NCBI GenBank assembly: GCA_964428935.1
Contig: CAYSAG010000333.1
Location: forward strand, 1-5,494
Source of the DNA: JAADHY01 sp964428935
Lineage (GTDB): Bacteria > Planctomycetota > Planctomycetia > Planctomycetales > Planctomycetaceae
Length of the DNA: 5,494 nucleotides
Reading direction: 5' to 3'
Under the pieces are notes generated by a model. It did not search any database, was not told the DNA's origin, and saw only the letters and a program-made list of their open reading frames with translations. The position numbers and the translations under genes were made by a program. Positions 1 through 5,480 of this stretch are shown here, one piece after another (within the stretch, counting starts at the first letter, position 1; each line of letters opens with the position of its first letter).

Positions 1-57
1 CCCGGCGCGAGTCATCAACCCGTCCAGACGCGCCGCATCGCGCTGCAAGCGGACGAA

Positions 58-69
58 GCACCAAGCACC
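58..69. repeat. Short GCACCAA heptamer pair
   Basis: One complete GCACCAA unit (58-64) is followed by a partial unit GCACC (65-69). Both are preceded by CGAA, the same four bases that precede the longer GCACCAA array at 162-196. The two stretches are therefore probably copies of the same element lying about 100 bp apart, with the GAATTCC array between them. Confidence 0.7.
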
Positions 70-81
70 CGTTTTCGTCCC

Positions 82-118
82 GAGCCCCGAATTCCGAACT
101 CCGATCTCCGAACTTCCC
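82..118. repeat. Heptamer array, GAATTCC type
   Basis: Consecutive units read GAGCCCC (82-88), GAATTCC (89-95), GAACTCC (96-102), GATCTCC (103-109) and a longer GAACTTCCC (110-118). Each starts with G and ends in CC, and the spacing is exactly seven bases for the first four. The same unit family recurs in the same orientation at 1659-1687. The only GATC I found in the window lies here, at 103-106. Confidence 0.8.
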
Positions 119-161
119 GCATCCAGCGTCCCGCCGTCCCAAACCACGCACGAGGAACGAA

Positions 162-196
162 GCACCAAGCACCAAGCACAAAGCACCAAGCACAAA
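162..196. repeat. Heptamer array, GCACCAA/GCACAAA type
   Basis: Five uninterrupted seven-base units start at 162, 169, 176, 183 and 190: GCACCAA, GCACCAA, GCACAAA, GCACCAA and GCACAAA. On the minus strand they read TTGGTGC and TTTGTGC. The array begins only five bases beyond the stop codon (204-202) of the minus-strand gene, so it would lie in the start of that gene's 3' untranslated region. A repetitive minus-strand open frame across it is not a credible protein. Confidence 0.85.
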
Positions 197-201
197 GAAC
201 T

Positions 202-1404
202 TTACTTCCCAACCGGAAACCGGCGGAACAGGTCCTTCAGCGACTCCTTCATGGCCTGGCCGTAATGCTTTCTGTCGGTCACGCGAAACACGTGCATGTT
301 TGGCCGGTCCGACGAAAGGTCGACTCGCGTTCGGCCCGCCGCGTCGACGTCCACTCGGGCCCGCACGAACGTAAACACCGACTCGCTCTCAGCTCCCGGC
401 TGCTCCGACCGAACCGGCACCCACGTCTGGTCCACCCGCTCGACTTGCCGCCCCGCGGCGTGCAGAAACGACGCCGTGCACCACATGTTTCGTTGCATGA
501 CCCAGACCAAGTGCCGCCACGGACGCAAGTCCTGACGCAGCGCTTCCAACGGGTCCAGTTCGTCCGGTCGGACCACCTGCAACGCGTAGATGAAAAAGTT
601 TTGCAGCCCGGCCGGCGCTGCAGCCAGCACCTCGCCCTGACGAAACCGCCAGTGCGTGCTCCCTTCGCTCTCTAACGGCAGGCACGGACACCAATAAATG
701 GGAAGTCCGGAACGCATCAATCCGACGTACGCCTGTCGGTCCAGGTGCACGTTCCATTCGTTGCCCCCGTCGGCGTTGCCGATGTTCAAGTACAGTCTCG
801 CGACCTTCGACCGAAACAGCTCCGGCCTTCGCTGGAACGCCGCGTTGACGTCTCGGACGCTGCCGGTCGTAATGACCACCACCGGTTCGCGGCTCTCGGC
901 CAGGACTTTCAGCAGCAAACGCACGGCCCCTTGCGCCTCGGGCGGCTGGTCTTCGCCCGTGTCTTGCGGCGAGCGAAGCGGTCGCACCAGCCCGGTGGCG
1001 TACGGAACCCGCCGGCCCGTCAGCCGAAACATCTGCTCCAGCGGGATTCGGCCCGGTTTGCGTTGCTGCTTGTCGCCTTGGTCCAGCAGAATGGCCCGGA
1101 CGTCCAGCTCAGGTAGAGCGAACAGGGTGGCCAGGTCGAAGTGGTCGTCCGGGTCGTCGTGCGGGTGAAAGAGGTCGGTCGAGTAGACGACGGGCACGGA
1201 GCGGCGCGGCGGGACCAGCCGCGGGGACGAGCGAGACGGAGCCGCCTGGTGGGTCGGCCGTTGAGCGTCGGCGTTTGTTTCGTTGTCGCGTTGGTGCCCC
1301 GGTGAACCGAGCCGCCCCGCGGCGTGAGCCGCTCCGACGCCCACCGTTCCTGCCACAAGGAGAGCCCAAGCCACAGCGACCAAACGGACAACCCGACCAG
1401 CCAT
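202..1404 (-). CDS. Secreted nucleoside-hydrolase-like protein
   Basis: This 400-residue protein probably belongs to the inosine/uridine-preferring nucleoside hydrolase superfamily, whose members cleave the N-glycosidic bond of nucleosides. Residues 1-29 form a signal peptide (Arg-containing start, hydrophobic VAVAWALLVAGTVGVGAA, then AHA before the likely cut), so the protein should act outside the cytoplasm. Residues 30-70 are a Pro/Arg/Ser-rich linker. The fold's first strand and metal loop match residues 73-105, where STD(77) and HDDPDD (82-87) stand where the family has DTDxGxDD. Residues 176-190 match the GPLTNVA helix region, and EWNVHLD (216-222) matches the substrate-binding E-F-N...D motif. 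The usual late His-Asp motif is not recognisable: residues 313-318 read FLHAAG. The ATG at 1404 was chosen over upstream codons because GGAGG lies eight bases before it and the signal peptide starts there. The frame stays open upstream to 1590, but only through repeat sequence. The gene diverges from the large gene at 1883. The fold is fairly secure, but substrate and activity are unknown. Confidence 0.75.
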   Translation of the reverse strand: MAGRVVRLVAVAWALLVAGTVGVGAAHAAGRLGSPGHQRDNETNADAQRPTHQAAPSRSSPRLVPPRRSVPVVYSTDLFHPHDDPDDHFDLATLFALPELDVRAILLDQGDKQQRKPGRIPLEQMFRLTGRRVPYATGLVRPLRSPQDTGEDQPPEAQGAVRLLLKVLAESREPVVVITTGSVRDVNAAFQRRPELFRSKVARLYLNIGNADGGNEWNVHLDRQAYVGLMRSGLPIYWCPCLPLESEGSTHWRFRQGEVLAAAPAGLQNFFIYALQVVRPDELDPLEALRQDLRPWRHLVWVMQRNMWCTASFLHAAGRQVERVDQTWVPVRSEQPGAESESVFTFVRARVDVDAAGRTRVDLSSDRPNMHVFRVTDRKHYGQAMKESLKDLFRRFPVGK

Positions 1405-1412
1405 TGAACCCG

Positions 1413-1417
1413 CCTCC
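1413..1417 (-). promoter_or_regulatory. Shine-Dalgarno site GGAGG that fixes the minus-strand start
   Basis: On the minus strand GGAGG ends eight bases before the ATG at 1404-1402. Upstream candidate starts in the same frame (ATG at 1506, or the far end at 1590) have no comparable site and would put a long non-hydrophobic stretch before the signal peptide. Confidence 0.75.
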
Positions 1418-1470
1418 GTTTTTCCGCTCCCGCGCCCAGCGCGGCCCCCTGTTCCAAACACCCGTGTGTG

Positions 1471-1496
1471 GTTGCCCACAACGTTGCCCCCGTTGT
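1471..1496. repeat. GTTGCCC direct repeat with small inverted repeat
   Basis: GTTGCCC occurs at 1471-1477 and again at 1483-1489. ACAACG (1478-1483) and CGTTGT (1491-1496) form a six-base inverted repeat with a seven-base loop. Read on the minus strand the segment is GGGGCAACGTTGTGGGCAAC, which closely resembles GGGGCAACCGTCGTGGGTGCCC at the end of the window (5473-5494). It is probably a diverged copy of the same interspersed element. This supports excluding it from the minus-strand coding region. Confidence 0.55.
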
Positions 1497-1555
1497 CCGC
1501 GTCCATTCGGTAGAAGCAACCCTTGTGGTCGCCCCCTGTCAGGTTACCCATGAAT

Positions 1556-1594
1556 TTGGGGCAGGCACAAGGCATTGGGGACAGGCACAAGGCC
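1556..1594. repeat. Two tandem copies of a GGGGCAGGCACAAGGC module
   Basis: The first copy (1556-1574) reads TTGGGGCAGGCACAAGGCA and the second (1575-1594) reads TTGGGGACAGGCACAAGGCC, differing by one inserted base and the final base. The second copy runs directly into CCCGCCCCTACGGTT. The combined motif, GGCACAAGGC followed by CGCCCCTACGG, is the kind of interspersed intergenic repeat I recall from planctomycete genomes. I could not verify this by search. Confidence 0.75.
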
Positions 1595-1607
1595 CGCCCC
1601 TACGGTT
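1593..1607. repeat. 15-bp direct repeat, left copy
   Basis: CCCGCCCCTACGGTT is identical to the copy at 1694-1708. The two copies bracket the heptamer array at 1616-1687. An inverted partial copy, CCGTAGGGGC, is at 5468-5477 over the stop codon of the large gene. Confidence 0.8.
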
Positions 1608-1615
1608 CGGACGCC

Positions 1616-1687
1616 GCGTCCCCCGTCCCGCGTCTCGCGTCCCCGCGTCCCGCGTCCCGAACCCCGAATTCCGAATCCCGAATTCCC
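1616..1687. repeat. Heptamer array, GCGTCCC changing to GAATTCC type
   Basis: Units run GCGTCCCCC, GTCCC, GCGTCTC, GCGTCCCC, GCGTCCC, GCGTCCC, GAACCCC, GAATTCC, GAATCCC and GAATTCCC. Five of them, starting at 1645, 1652, 1659, 1666 and 1673, are exactly seven bases long with no gap. The unit type switches from GCGTCCC to GAATTCC without loss of phase. The GAATTCC part matches the array at 82-118 in the same orientation. Confidence 0.85.
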
Positions 1688-1693
1688 GACCCC

Positions 1694-1708
1694 CCCGCCC
1701 CTACGGTT
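1694..1708. repeat. 15-bp direct repeat, right copy
   Basis: This is an exact second copy of CCCGCCCCTACGGTT (first copy 1593-1607). It is followed by GGTCGGTCGACG and then a GGGGGTGGGCACAACG stretch that resembles the repeat sequence at the right end of the window. Confidence 0.8.
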
Positions 1709-1800
1709 GGTCGGTCGACGTCGTTTTGGGGGTGGGCACAACGTCCGCCCCCACGTCAGACCGTTCCAACGTCGTTCGTGGGCGGCGTCGCCAAACGTAC

Positions 1801-1815
1801 GGTCCGCTGCGGACC
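1801..1815. promoter_or_regulatory. Candidate operator: 15-bp dyad GGTCCGC-T-GCGGACC
   Basis: Two perfect seven-base half-sites surround a single central T. With a one-base centre this cannot form a normal RNA hairpin, so a DNA site for a dimeric regulator is the more natural reading. It overlaps a second palindrome, ACCATGGT (1813-1820), and lies just upstream of the candidate -35 element of the large gene. The symmetry is certain; the function is inferred. Confidence 0.35.
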
Positions 1816-1819
1816 ATGG

Positions 1820-1848
1820 TTGCCTGACGGACGCCCCTGAGCTACGTT
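1820..1848 (+). promoter_or_regulatory. Candidate sigma70-type promoter of the large gene
   Basis: TTGCCT (1820-1825, four of six matches to TTGACA) and TACGTT (1843-1848, three of six matches to TATAAT, including the first two bases and the last T) are separated by 17 bases. Transcription would start near 1855, giving a leader of about 28 bases that includes the Shine-Dalgarno site. The match is weak, and chance occurrences of this quality are common. Confidence 0.25.
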
Positions 1849-1870
1849 GAACAGTCGGTCCAACAAGACG

Positions 1871-1876
1871 AAGGAG
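1871..1876 (+). promoter_or_regulatory. Shine-Dalgarno site AAGGAG that fixes the plus-strand start
   Basis: AAGGAG lies six bases before the ATG at 1883. The frame is open from a TTG at 1847, but that codon has no ribosome binding site and would place the AAGGAG inside the coding region. Confidence 0.75.
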
Positions 1877-1882
1877 ACGCTC

Positions 1883-4800
1883 ATGTTCGCACCGCGCGTT
1901 GTTTGTCGGCTTGGCCGAAACTGTCCCGGATGTCGAGGGAGCTCGCTTCGGACGCTCGTCCTCACGTTGGTCCTGTTGGCGGGGTGGCCGAGCCAACGGG
2001 TGCTGGCCGAGCCTCCCTGCACGAACGGGTCGTTCGAGCAACTGGACGCGACCGGTTTTCCGGTCGACTGGGCGCCGGTCGGGCAGACCGTCGAAGTAAC
2101 GACCGACGCTCACACGGGCCGCTACGCCCTGCGCCTGAAGCGGACGCCTCAAACCCGCTCGCGTGCCACGGGGCTCAACCGCCGCTACCGACACGCCTCG
2201 GGCCAACGCGGAGCCATGATTGACCGCGTCCAGGGCGGCATTGATTTCTGGTACAAAGCCGTCTCGGCCGAGAACGCTCGGCTGGTCGTCTGTGCCATTC
2301 CCATGTCGGCCGAGGGCATTGAGAACACGGACTCGCCGCGGGCCCGCTTCACCGTGCCCGACGAACACATTGGTGACGGCCGCTGGCACCACGCTCGGCT
2401 GCGCTACGACTTCTCCCGCGACCCGAAAGTGAAGTGGGTCCACTTTGCGGCGCGAATTGAAGGCACGGCCGGCGAGCTGCTGCTGGACGACTTCGCCTAC
2501 GTCGAGCGGGTCGGGCCATTGCTGCGGCTGGGCCGGCTGCGACTGCGTGAAGACGAACGACGTCCGGGCCAGCAAGCGACAGTGCGAACGTGGGTCGAGA
2601 ACGTCGGCGACGAAGAGGCGGAACGGGTGGAGGTTGAGCTGCAGGCGTTGGAGCGGCCCGGACAGACGCGGCTTCTGGCCGGCTTGGCCGTGCAACCGGA
2701 GCGGCTTCGGCTGGAGCGACTCAAGCCCGGCCAACGACGGCCCGTCGCCTGGACGCTGAACGGCTCTCGCATTCGCTCCGGCCTCCTGCGCGTGACCGCT
2801 CGAACCGGCGACGTCGAGGTGTCGCGCCGGCTCACGCTGAAGCCGGAGCTGAGCGTTCGCAGCTTCGGCCCGTGCTCGCCGGTTGCCCTCTGTGGGCAGT
2901 CGGTGCGGGTCGAGTGCGAAGTGCAGAATGCCGGGACGGCGTTCGGACGGGACGTCGAGGTGCGGTTCCACCTGCCGACCGGTGAGGTGGTTCAGAAGCT
3001 GCCGCCGGTGCCGCCGAGCGGAACCAGGGTGGCGGCGGCGACGTTCGTGCCGGCCCGGGAAGCTCGGCTGCCGGTGACCGTTTCCGTGCGACTGGGCGAC
3101 GCGCCGCCCGTGCGGTACCAGAGCGAGGTCCTGGTGGTGTCGGACGGCGACGTGAGCGAGCCGTTCGGGCGTCTGTCGGCAGTGACGAAAGACCGCTGGG
3201 CGGTGCTGGAGAACGCCAACCTGCGGCTGGTGTTTCGACGCAGCGTCGGTCGGTTTGCGGCCGCCGAGCTGGTGGCTCGCACGCCCGACGGGTGGAAGAC
3301 CGCTGCCTGGACGGCCGGCCTGGGCCGCGTCGTCCTTCTGGACCGCTCGGAAAAGAAGCGGACGTGGTGGGTCGAGCCGGAAGAGCTGGCGGTCAGCACG
3401 AGCGGGCGTCGGGCGCGGGTCGAGTTTCGCTGGCACGGGCCGGCCGCTCCAGACGGCTCGAGCAGCGGCCTGACCGTCACCGGCCGGTTCGAACTGACGG
3501 CAACGGCTCGAACGGTGCGGGTCACGTACGAACTGCTCAGCCGGGAGCCCGTTCAGTTGCTGGCCTTCGAGCCGCCGGTGGTCTACGTGCTTGAGCGGGA
3601 CGAAGCGGTGTTTCCCGGGCTGGAGTGGCTGGTGGGCGACGAGGTGTCGTCCAGCACGCTGGACATTGCCGCCGGACACCCGCACCAGGTGCGTTACGTC
3701 GTGCACCCGAACCAGGTCACGGTTCCGGCCATTGGTGTGCACAGCTCGGCCGGCACGGTCGGGTTGCTGTGGGACGTGCACCAGAAGTGGGACGGACGGC
3801 GGGACCGGCCGGCCGTGGTGTTCGCTTCGCCGGACCGCTTCAACAACCAGCGGTCGCACCTGTTCGGCCTGTTCGTGCCGACGGTGCCGGAGTTTGTCGA
3901 GCCGAACCGGCGCGAGGCGTCGCACCCCTACCGGCTGCGTCCCGGCCAGCCGCTCCGGCTGCAGTTCGACTGGCTGGTGGACGGGACCGCGCGGGACGCT
4001 CTGGCCGCGGTCGACTGCTGGCTTCAGGAGCACGGTCTGCCGGCGCCGGCTCCCCTGCCCCACGGCTCTTACGACGCCGAGCTGCAGTTTTGCATGCAGG
4101 CGTACCTCCGGTCGCTTTGGGTGCCGGAGACCGAGCAGTGGTGGACGACGAAGGGGAACCGGCTGCTGTCGCGGCGCGGACGACCGCGGGCGTTCGTGGC
4201 GGACTTGCTGGTGGGAGCGGTCGTGTGTCCGGACGCGGCCGTGCGTCGAGCGTGTCGGCAGCGGGCGGAACAGGTGCTGCAGAAGCTGGGCGGGCTGCCC
4301 TTCGCCGACGCTCAACGGTTCGCCGGCCGAGCGGACTGGGCCATGACCAACCCGCTGCTGGCAGCCAGACGGCTGGCGACCCGAGCGGCCGACCACGCCT
4401 GGCACTTCGACGCCGACCACCCAGGAACCGGGCCGTTCGTCGGCAAGGACTACAGCGAGCTGGGGCCGGACGAGGCGGTCGAGGTGGGAACGTGTGCGAG
4501 AAAGGCGTTCGAGGTGCTACGGTACGCGCGAGCGGCCGGTGACCGAGCGGTCTACGAGCGGATGGTCCCGACGCTGGAAAGGATGGAATCGTTCCGCGTG
4601 CCTCGAGCGGCTCAGGTGTGGGAGGTGCCGGTGCACACGCCGGACGTGCTGGCCGCGGCCGACGCCGTCGACGCGTACGTCGAAGCTTACCGAATCAGCG
4701 GCTGCCGACGCTGGCTGGAGGACGCGGTGACGTGGGCGCGTCGAGGTTTGCCGTTCATTTACTTGTGGAGCGACCCGGAGCGCCCGTGGTTGGCGGGAGC

Positions 4801-5473
4801 CAGCATTCCCGTGTTCGGAGCGACGTGGTACCAGGGTTCGTGGTTCGGTCGGCCCGTCCAGTGGAACGGTCTACGCTACGCCAACGCCTTGCTGAAGCTG
4901 GCACCGCTGGACCAGTCGCGGCCGTGGCGAGCGTTGGCCGAGCTGATTGTTCGCAGCGCCATTCGGCAGCAGGAGCCGTCCGGGCCGAACGTGGCTCTGT
5001 GGCCGGACAACATCAGTGCCATTGACGGCAAGAAGTCCGCGTGGATTTTCGCCCCGCGGCAAATCATTCGCAACATTCTGAAACTGACCGGACGCGACGA
5101 GGACCCCAGCACCACTGTGGTCGGCTCCGGTCGGTGTCGAATTTGTTTGACGACCACGGCCCGGTTGGACGAGGTGAGTTGGACGGCTGAGTCGCTGCGT
5201 TTTCGGCTGACGCCGCAGCCGGCCGACCGCGGCCTGGTGGTCGTGGCGAACCTGGCTCGCCCCGACCGCGTGCTGGTGGACGGAGCGGCCATTCCTGAGC
5301 GGGCTCGGCCCGAGGATTCCCCTCACCCCGGCTGGCGCTACGACCCGACAACGGCGTTCCTGACCGTCTGCCTGGACGGCCGGCCGTCGGCAACCGTGGC
5401 GGTCGAACCGGCCAAACCGCATTGCCCGACACGTTTGCCCCGGTCGTTGCCCCCGCGCCCGCGCCGCCCGTAG
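1883..5473 (+). CDS. Large secreted multidomain protein, possible carbohydrate-active enzyme
   Basis: I do not recognise a named family for this 1196-residue protein. Residues 1-42 are a signal peptide with a long basic start containing CPGC, a hydrophobic TLVLTLVLLAGW, and VLA before the likely cut. Residues 48-209 look like a jelly-roll, carbohydrate-binding-like domain: NGSFEQ...GFPVDW at its start and the typical closing strand LLLDDFAYVE. Residues 216-320 and 322-420 are two CARDB-like beta domains, with the hallmarks VENVGD (238-243) and VQNAGT (347-352). Residues 428-700 look like a beta-supersandwich. Residues 725-1070 are helical with conserved-looking aromatic and acidic clusters: WVPETEQWW (746-754), WEVPVHTPD (913-921) and FGRPVQWNG (988-996). 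This arrangement recalls six-hairpin glycosidases and polysaccharide lyases. Residues 1085-1176 form a terminal beta domain, and residues 1183-1196 are an Arg/Pro-rich tail. The start was chosen from AAGGAG six bases upstream. The TAG stop lies within an intergenic-type repeat. Export and modular beta/helical architecture are well supported, but enzymatic activity is inferred only from domain order. Confidence 0.85.
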   Translation: MFAPRVVCRLGRNCPGCRGSSLRTLVLTLVLLAGWPSQRVLAEPPCTNGSFEQLDATGFPVDWAPVGQTVEVTTDAHTGRYALRLKRTPQTRSRATGLNRRYRHASGQRGAMIDRVQGGIDFWYKAVSAENARLVVCAIPMSAEGIENTDSPRARFTVPDEHIGDGRWHHARLRYDFSRDPKVKWVHFAARIEGTAGELLLDDFAYVERVGPLLRLGRLRLREDERRPGQQATVRTWVENVGDEEAERVEVELQALERPGQTRLLAGLAVQPERLRLERLKPGQRRPVAWTLNGSRIRSGLLRVTARTGDVEVSRRLTLKPELSVRSFGPCSPVALCGQSVRVECEVQNAGTAFGRDVEVRFHLPTGEVVQKLPPVPPSGTRVAAATFVPAREARLPVTVSVRLGDAPPVRYQSEVLVVSDGDVSEPFGRLSAVTKDRWAVLENANLRLVFRRSVGRFAAAELVARTPDGWKTAAWTAGLGRVVLLDRSEKKRTWWVEPEELAVSTSGRRARVEFRWHGPAAPDGSSSGLTVTGRFELTATARTVRVTYELLSREPVQLLAFEPPVVYVLERDEAVFPGLEWLVGDEVSSSTLDIAAGHPHQVRYVVHPNQVTVPAIGVHSSAGTVGLLWDVHQKWDGRRDRPAVVFASPDRFNNQRSHLFGLFVPTVPEFVEPNRREASHPYRLRPGQPLRLQFDWLVDGTARDALAAVDCWLQEHGLPAPAPLPHGSYDAELQFCMQAYLRSLWVPETEQWWTTKGNRLLSRRGRPRAFVADLLVGAVVCPDAAVRRACRQRAEQVLQKLGGLPFADAQRFAGRADWAMTNPLLAARRLATRAADHAWHFDADHPGTGPFVGKDYSELGPDEAVEVGTCARKAFEVLRYARAAGDRAVYERMVPTLERMESFRVPRAAQVWEVPVHTPDVLAAADAVDAYVEAYRISGCRRWLEDAVTWARRGLPFIYLWSDPERPWLAGASIPVFGATWYQGSWFGRPVQWNGLRYANALLKLAPLDQSRPWRALAELIVRSAIRQQEPSGPNVALWPDNISAIDGKKSAWIFAPRQIIRNILKLTGRDEDPSTTVVGSGRCRICLTTTARLDEVSWTAESLRFRLTPQPADRGLVVVANLARPDRVLVDGAAIPERARPEDSPHPGWRYDPTTAFLTVCLDGRPSATVAVEPAKPHCPTRLPRSLPPRPRRP

Positions 5474-5480
5474 GGGCAAC
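5446..5480. repeat. Inverted repeat over the stop codon of the large gene
   Basis: GTTGCCCC (5446-5453) and GGGGCAAC (5473-5480) form a perfect eight-base stem with a 19-base loop that spans the last codons and the first two bases of the TAG stop (5471-5473). It is followed by CGTCGTGGGTGCCC with no run of T, so it is not a classical intrinsic terminator. It could slow or mark the 3' end, or simply reflect the repeat, because CCGTAGGGGC (5468-5477) is the reverse complement of GCCCCTACGG at 1597-1605 and 1698-1706. Confidence 0.45.

Larger units (their letters stand above)
1..201. other. Non-coding repeat-rich region downstream of the nucleoside-hydrolase-like gene
   Basis: This stretch contains no gene I can support. 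Bases 1-57 are GC-rich unique-looking sequence. Bases 58-69 and 162-196 hold GCACCAA-type heptamers and bases 82-118 hold GAATTCC-type heptamers. Bases 119-161 are a degenerate linker with fragments such as GCGTCC that resemble the array at 1616-1687. Open frames run through it on both strands, but their translations are repetitive (for example alternating LGAWCFV on the minus strand) and have no ribosome binding site. A gene could begin or end in the first 50 bases, for instance an ATG at 15-13 on the minus strand, but too little of it is visible to call. Confidence 0.75.
1405..1882. other. Divergent intergenic region with repeat mosaic and leader
   Basis: This 478-bp gap separates two divergent genes. 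Bases 1405-1440 form the leader of the minus-strand gene. Bases 1441-1760 are mostly interspersed repeat modules: GTTGCCC repeats, tandem GGCACAAGGC units, a heptamer array and repeated GCCCCTACGGTT. Bases 1761-1882 are free of recognisable repeats and carry a dyad, a candidate promoter and a Shine-Dalgarno site for the large gene. I found no convincing promoter for the minus-strand gene, whose upstream region is very GC-rich. Confidence 0.7.

Noticed and set aside
1..50. Start or end of a neighbouring gene
   Set aside because: An ATG at 15-13 on the minus strand and open plus-strand frames exist, but there is no ribosome binding site and too few codons to judge.
58..196. CRISPR array
   Set aside because: The repeat units are only seven bases with no unique spacers between them, and no cas genes are present.
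15..212. Minus-strand open frame of 65 codons encoding repetitive LGAWCFV-like segments
   Set aside because: It is a translation of the GCACCAA and GAATTCC heptamer arrays, starts at TTG, has no ribosome binding site and overlaps the end of the real gene.
265..675. Plus-strand frames opposite the nucleoside-hydrolase-like gene
   Set aside because: They lack ribosome binding sites and have Arg/Pro/His-rich composition typical of shadow frames. The opposite strand encodes a recognisable fold.
1454..1471. Near-palindrome CCAAACACCCGTGTGTGG as an operator for the minus-strand gene
   Set aside because: Only seven of nine half-site positions pair, and it lies beside repeat DNA, so it is not distinguishable from chance.
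1405..1590. N-terminal extension of the minus-strand gene to position 1590
   Set aside because: The extension is encoded by repeat modules and would bury the signal peptide. GGAGG eight bases before the ATG at 1404 marks the better start.
1847..1882. Upstream TTG start of the large gene
   Set aside because: It has no Shine-Dalgarno site, and the clear AAGGAG would fall inside the coding sequence just before the ATG at 1883.
1544..4420. Minus-strand open frame of 958 codons opposite the large gene
   Set aside because: It is antisense to a well-supported gene with a signal peptide and recognisable domains. Its translation is low-complexity (Arg, Pro, Gln, His) and runs into the intergenic repeats. 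Long antisense frames are expected from GC-rich codon use.
5446..5480. Classical rho-independent terminator
   Set aside because: The stem is real, but the loop is long, no T run follows, and the stem overlaps the coding end and an interspersed repeat.
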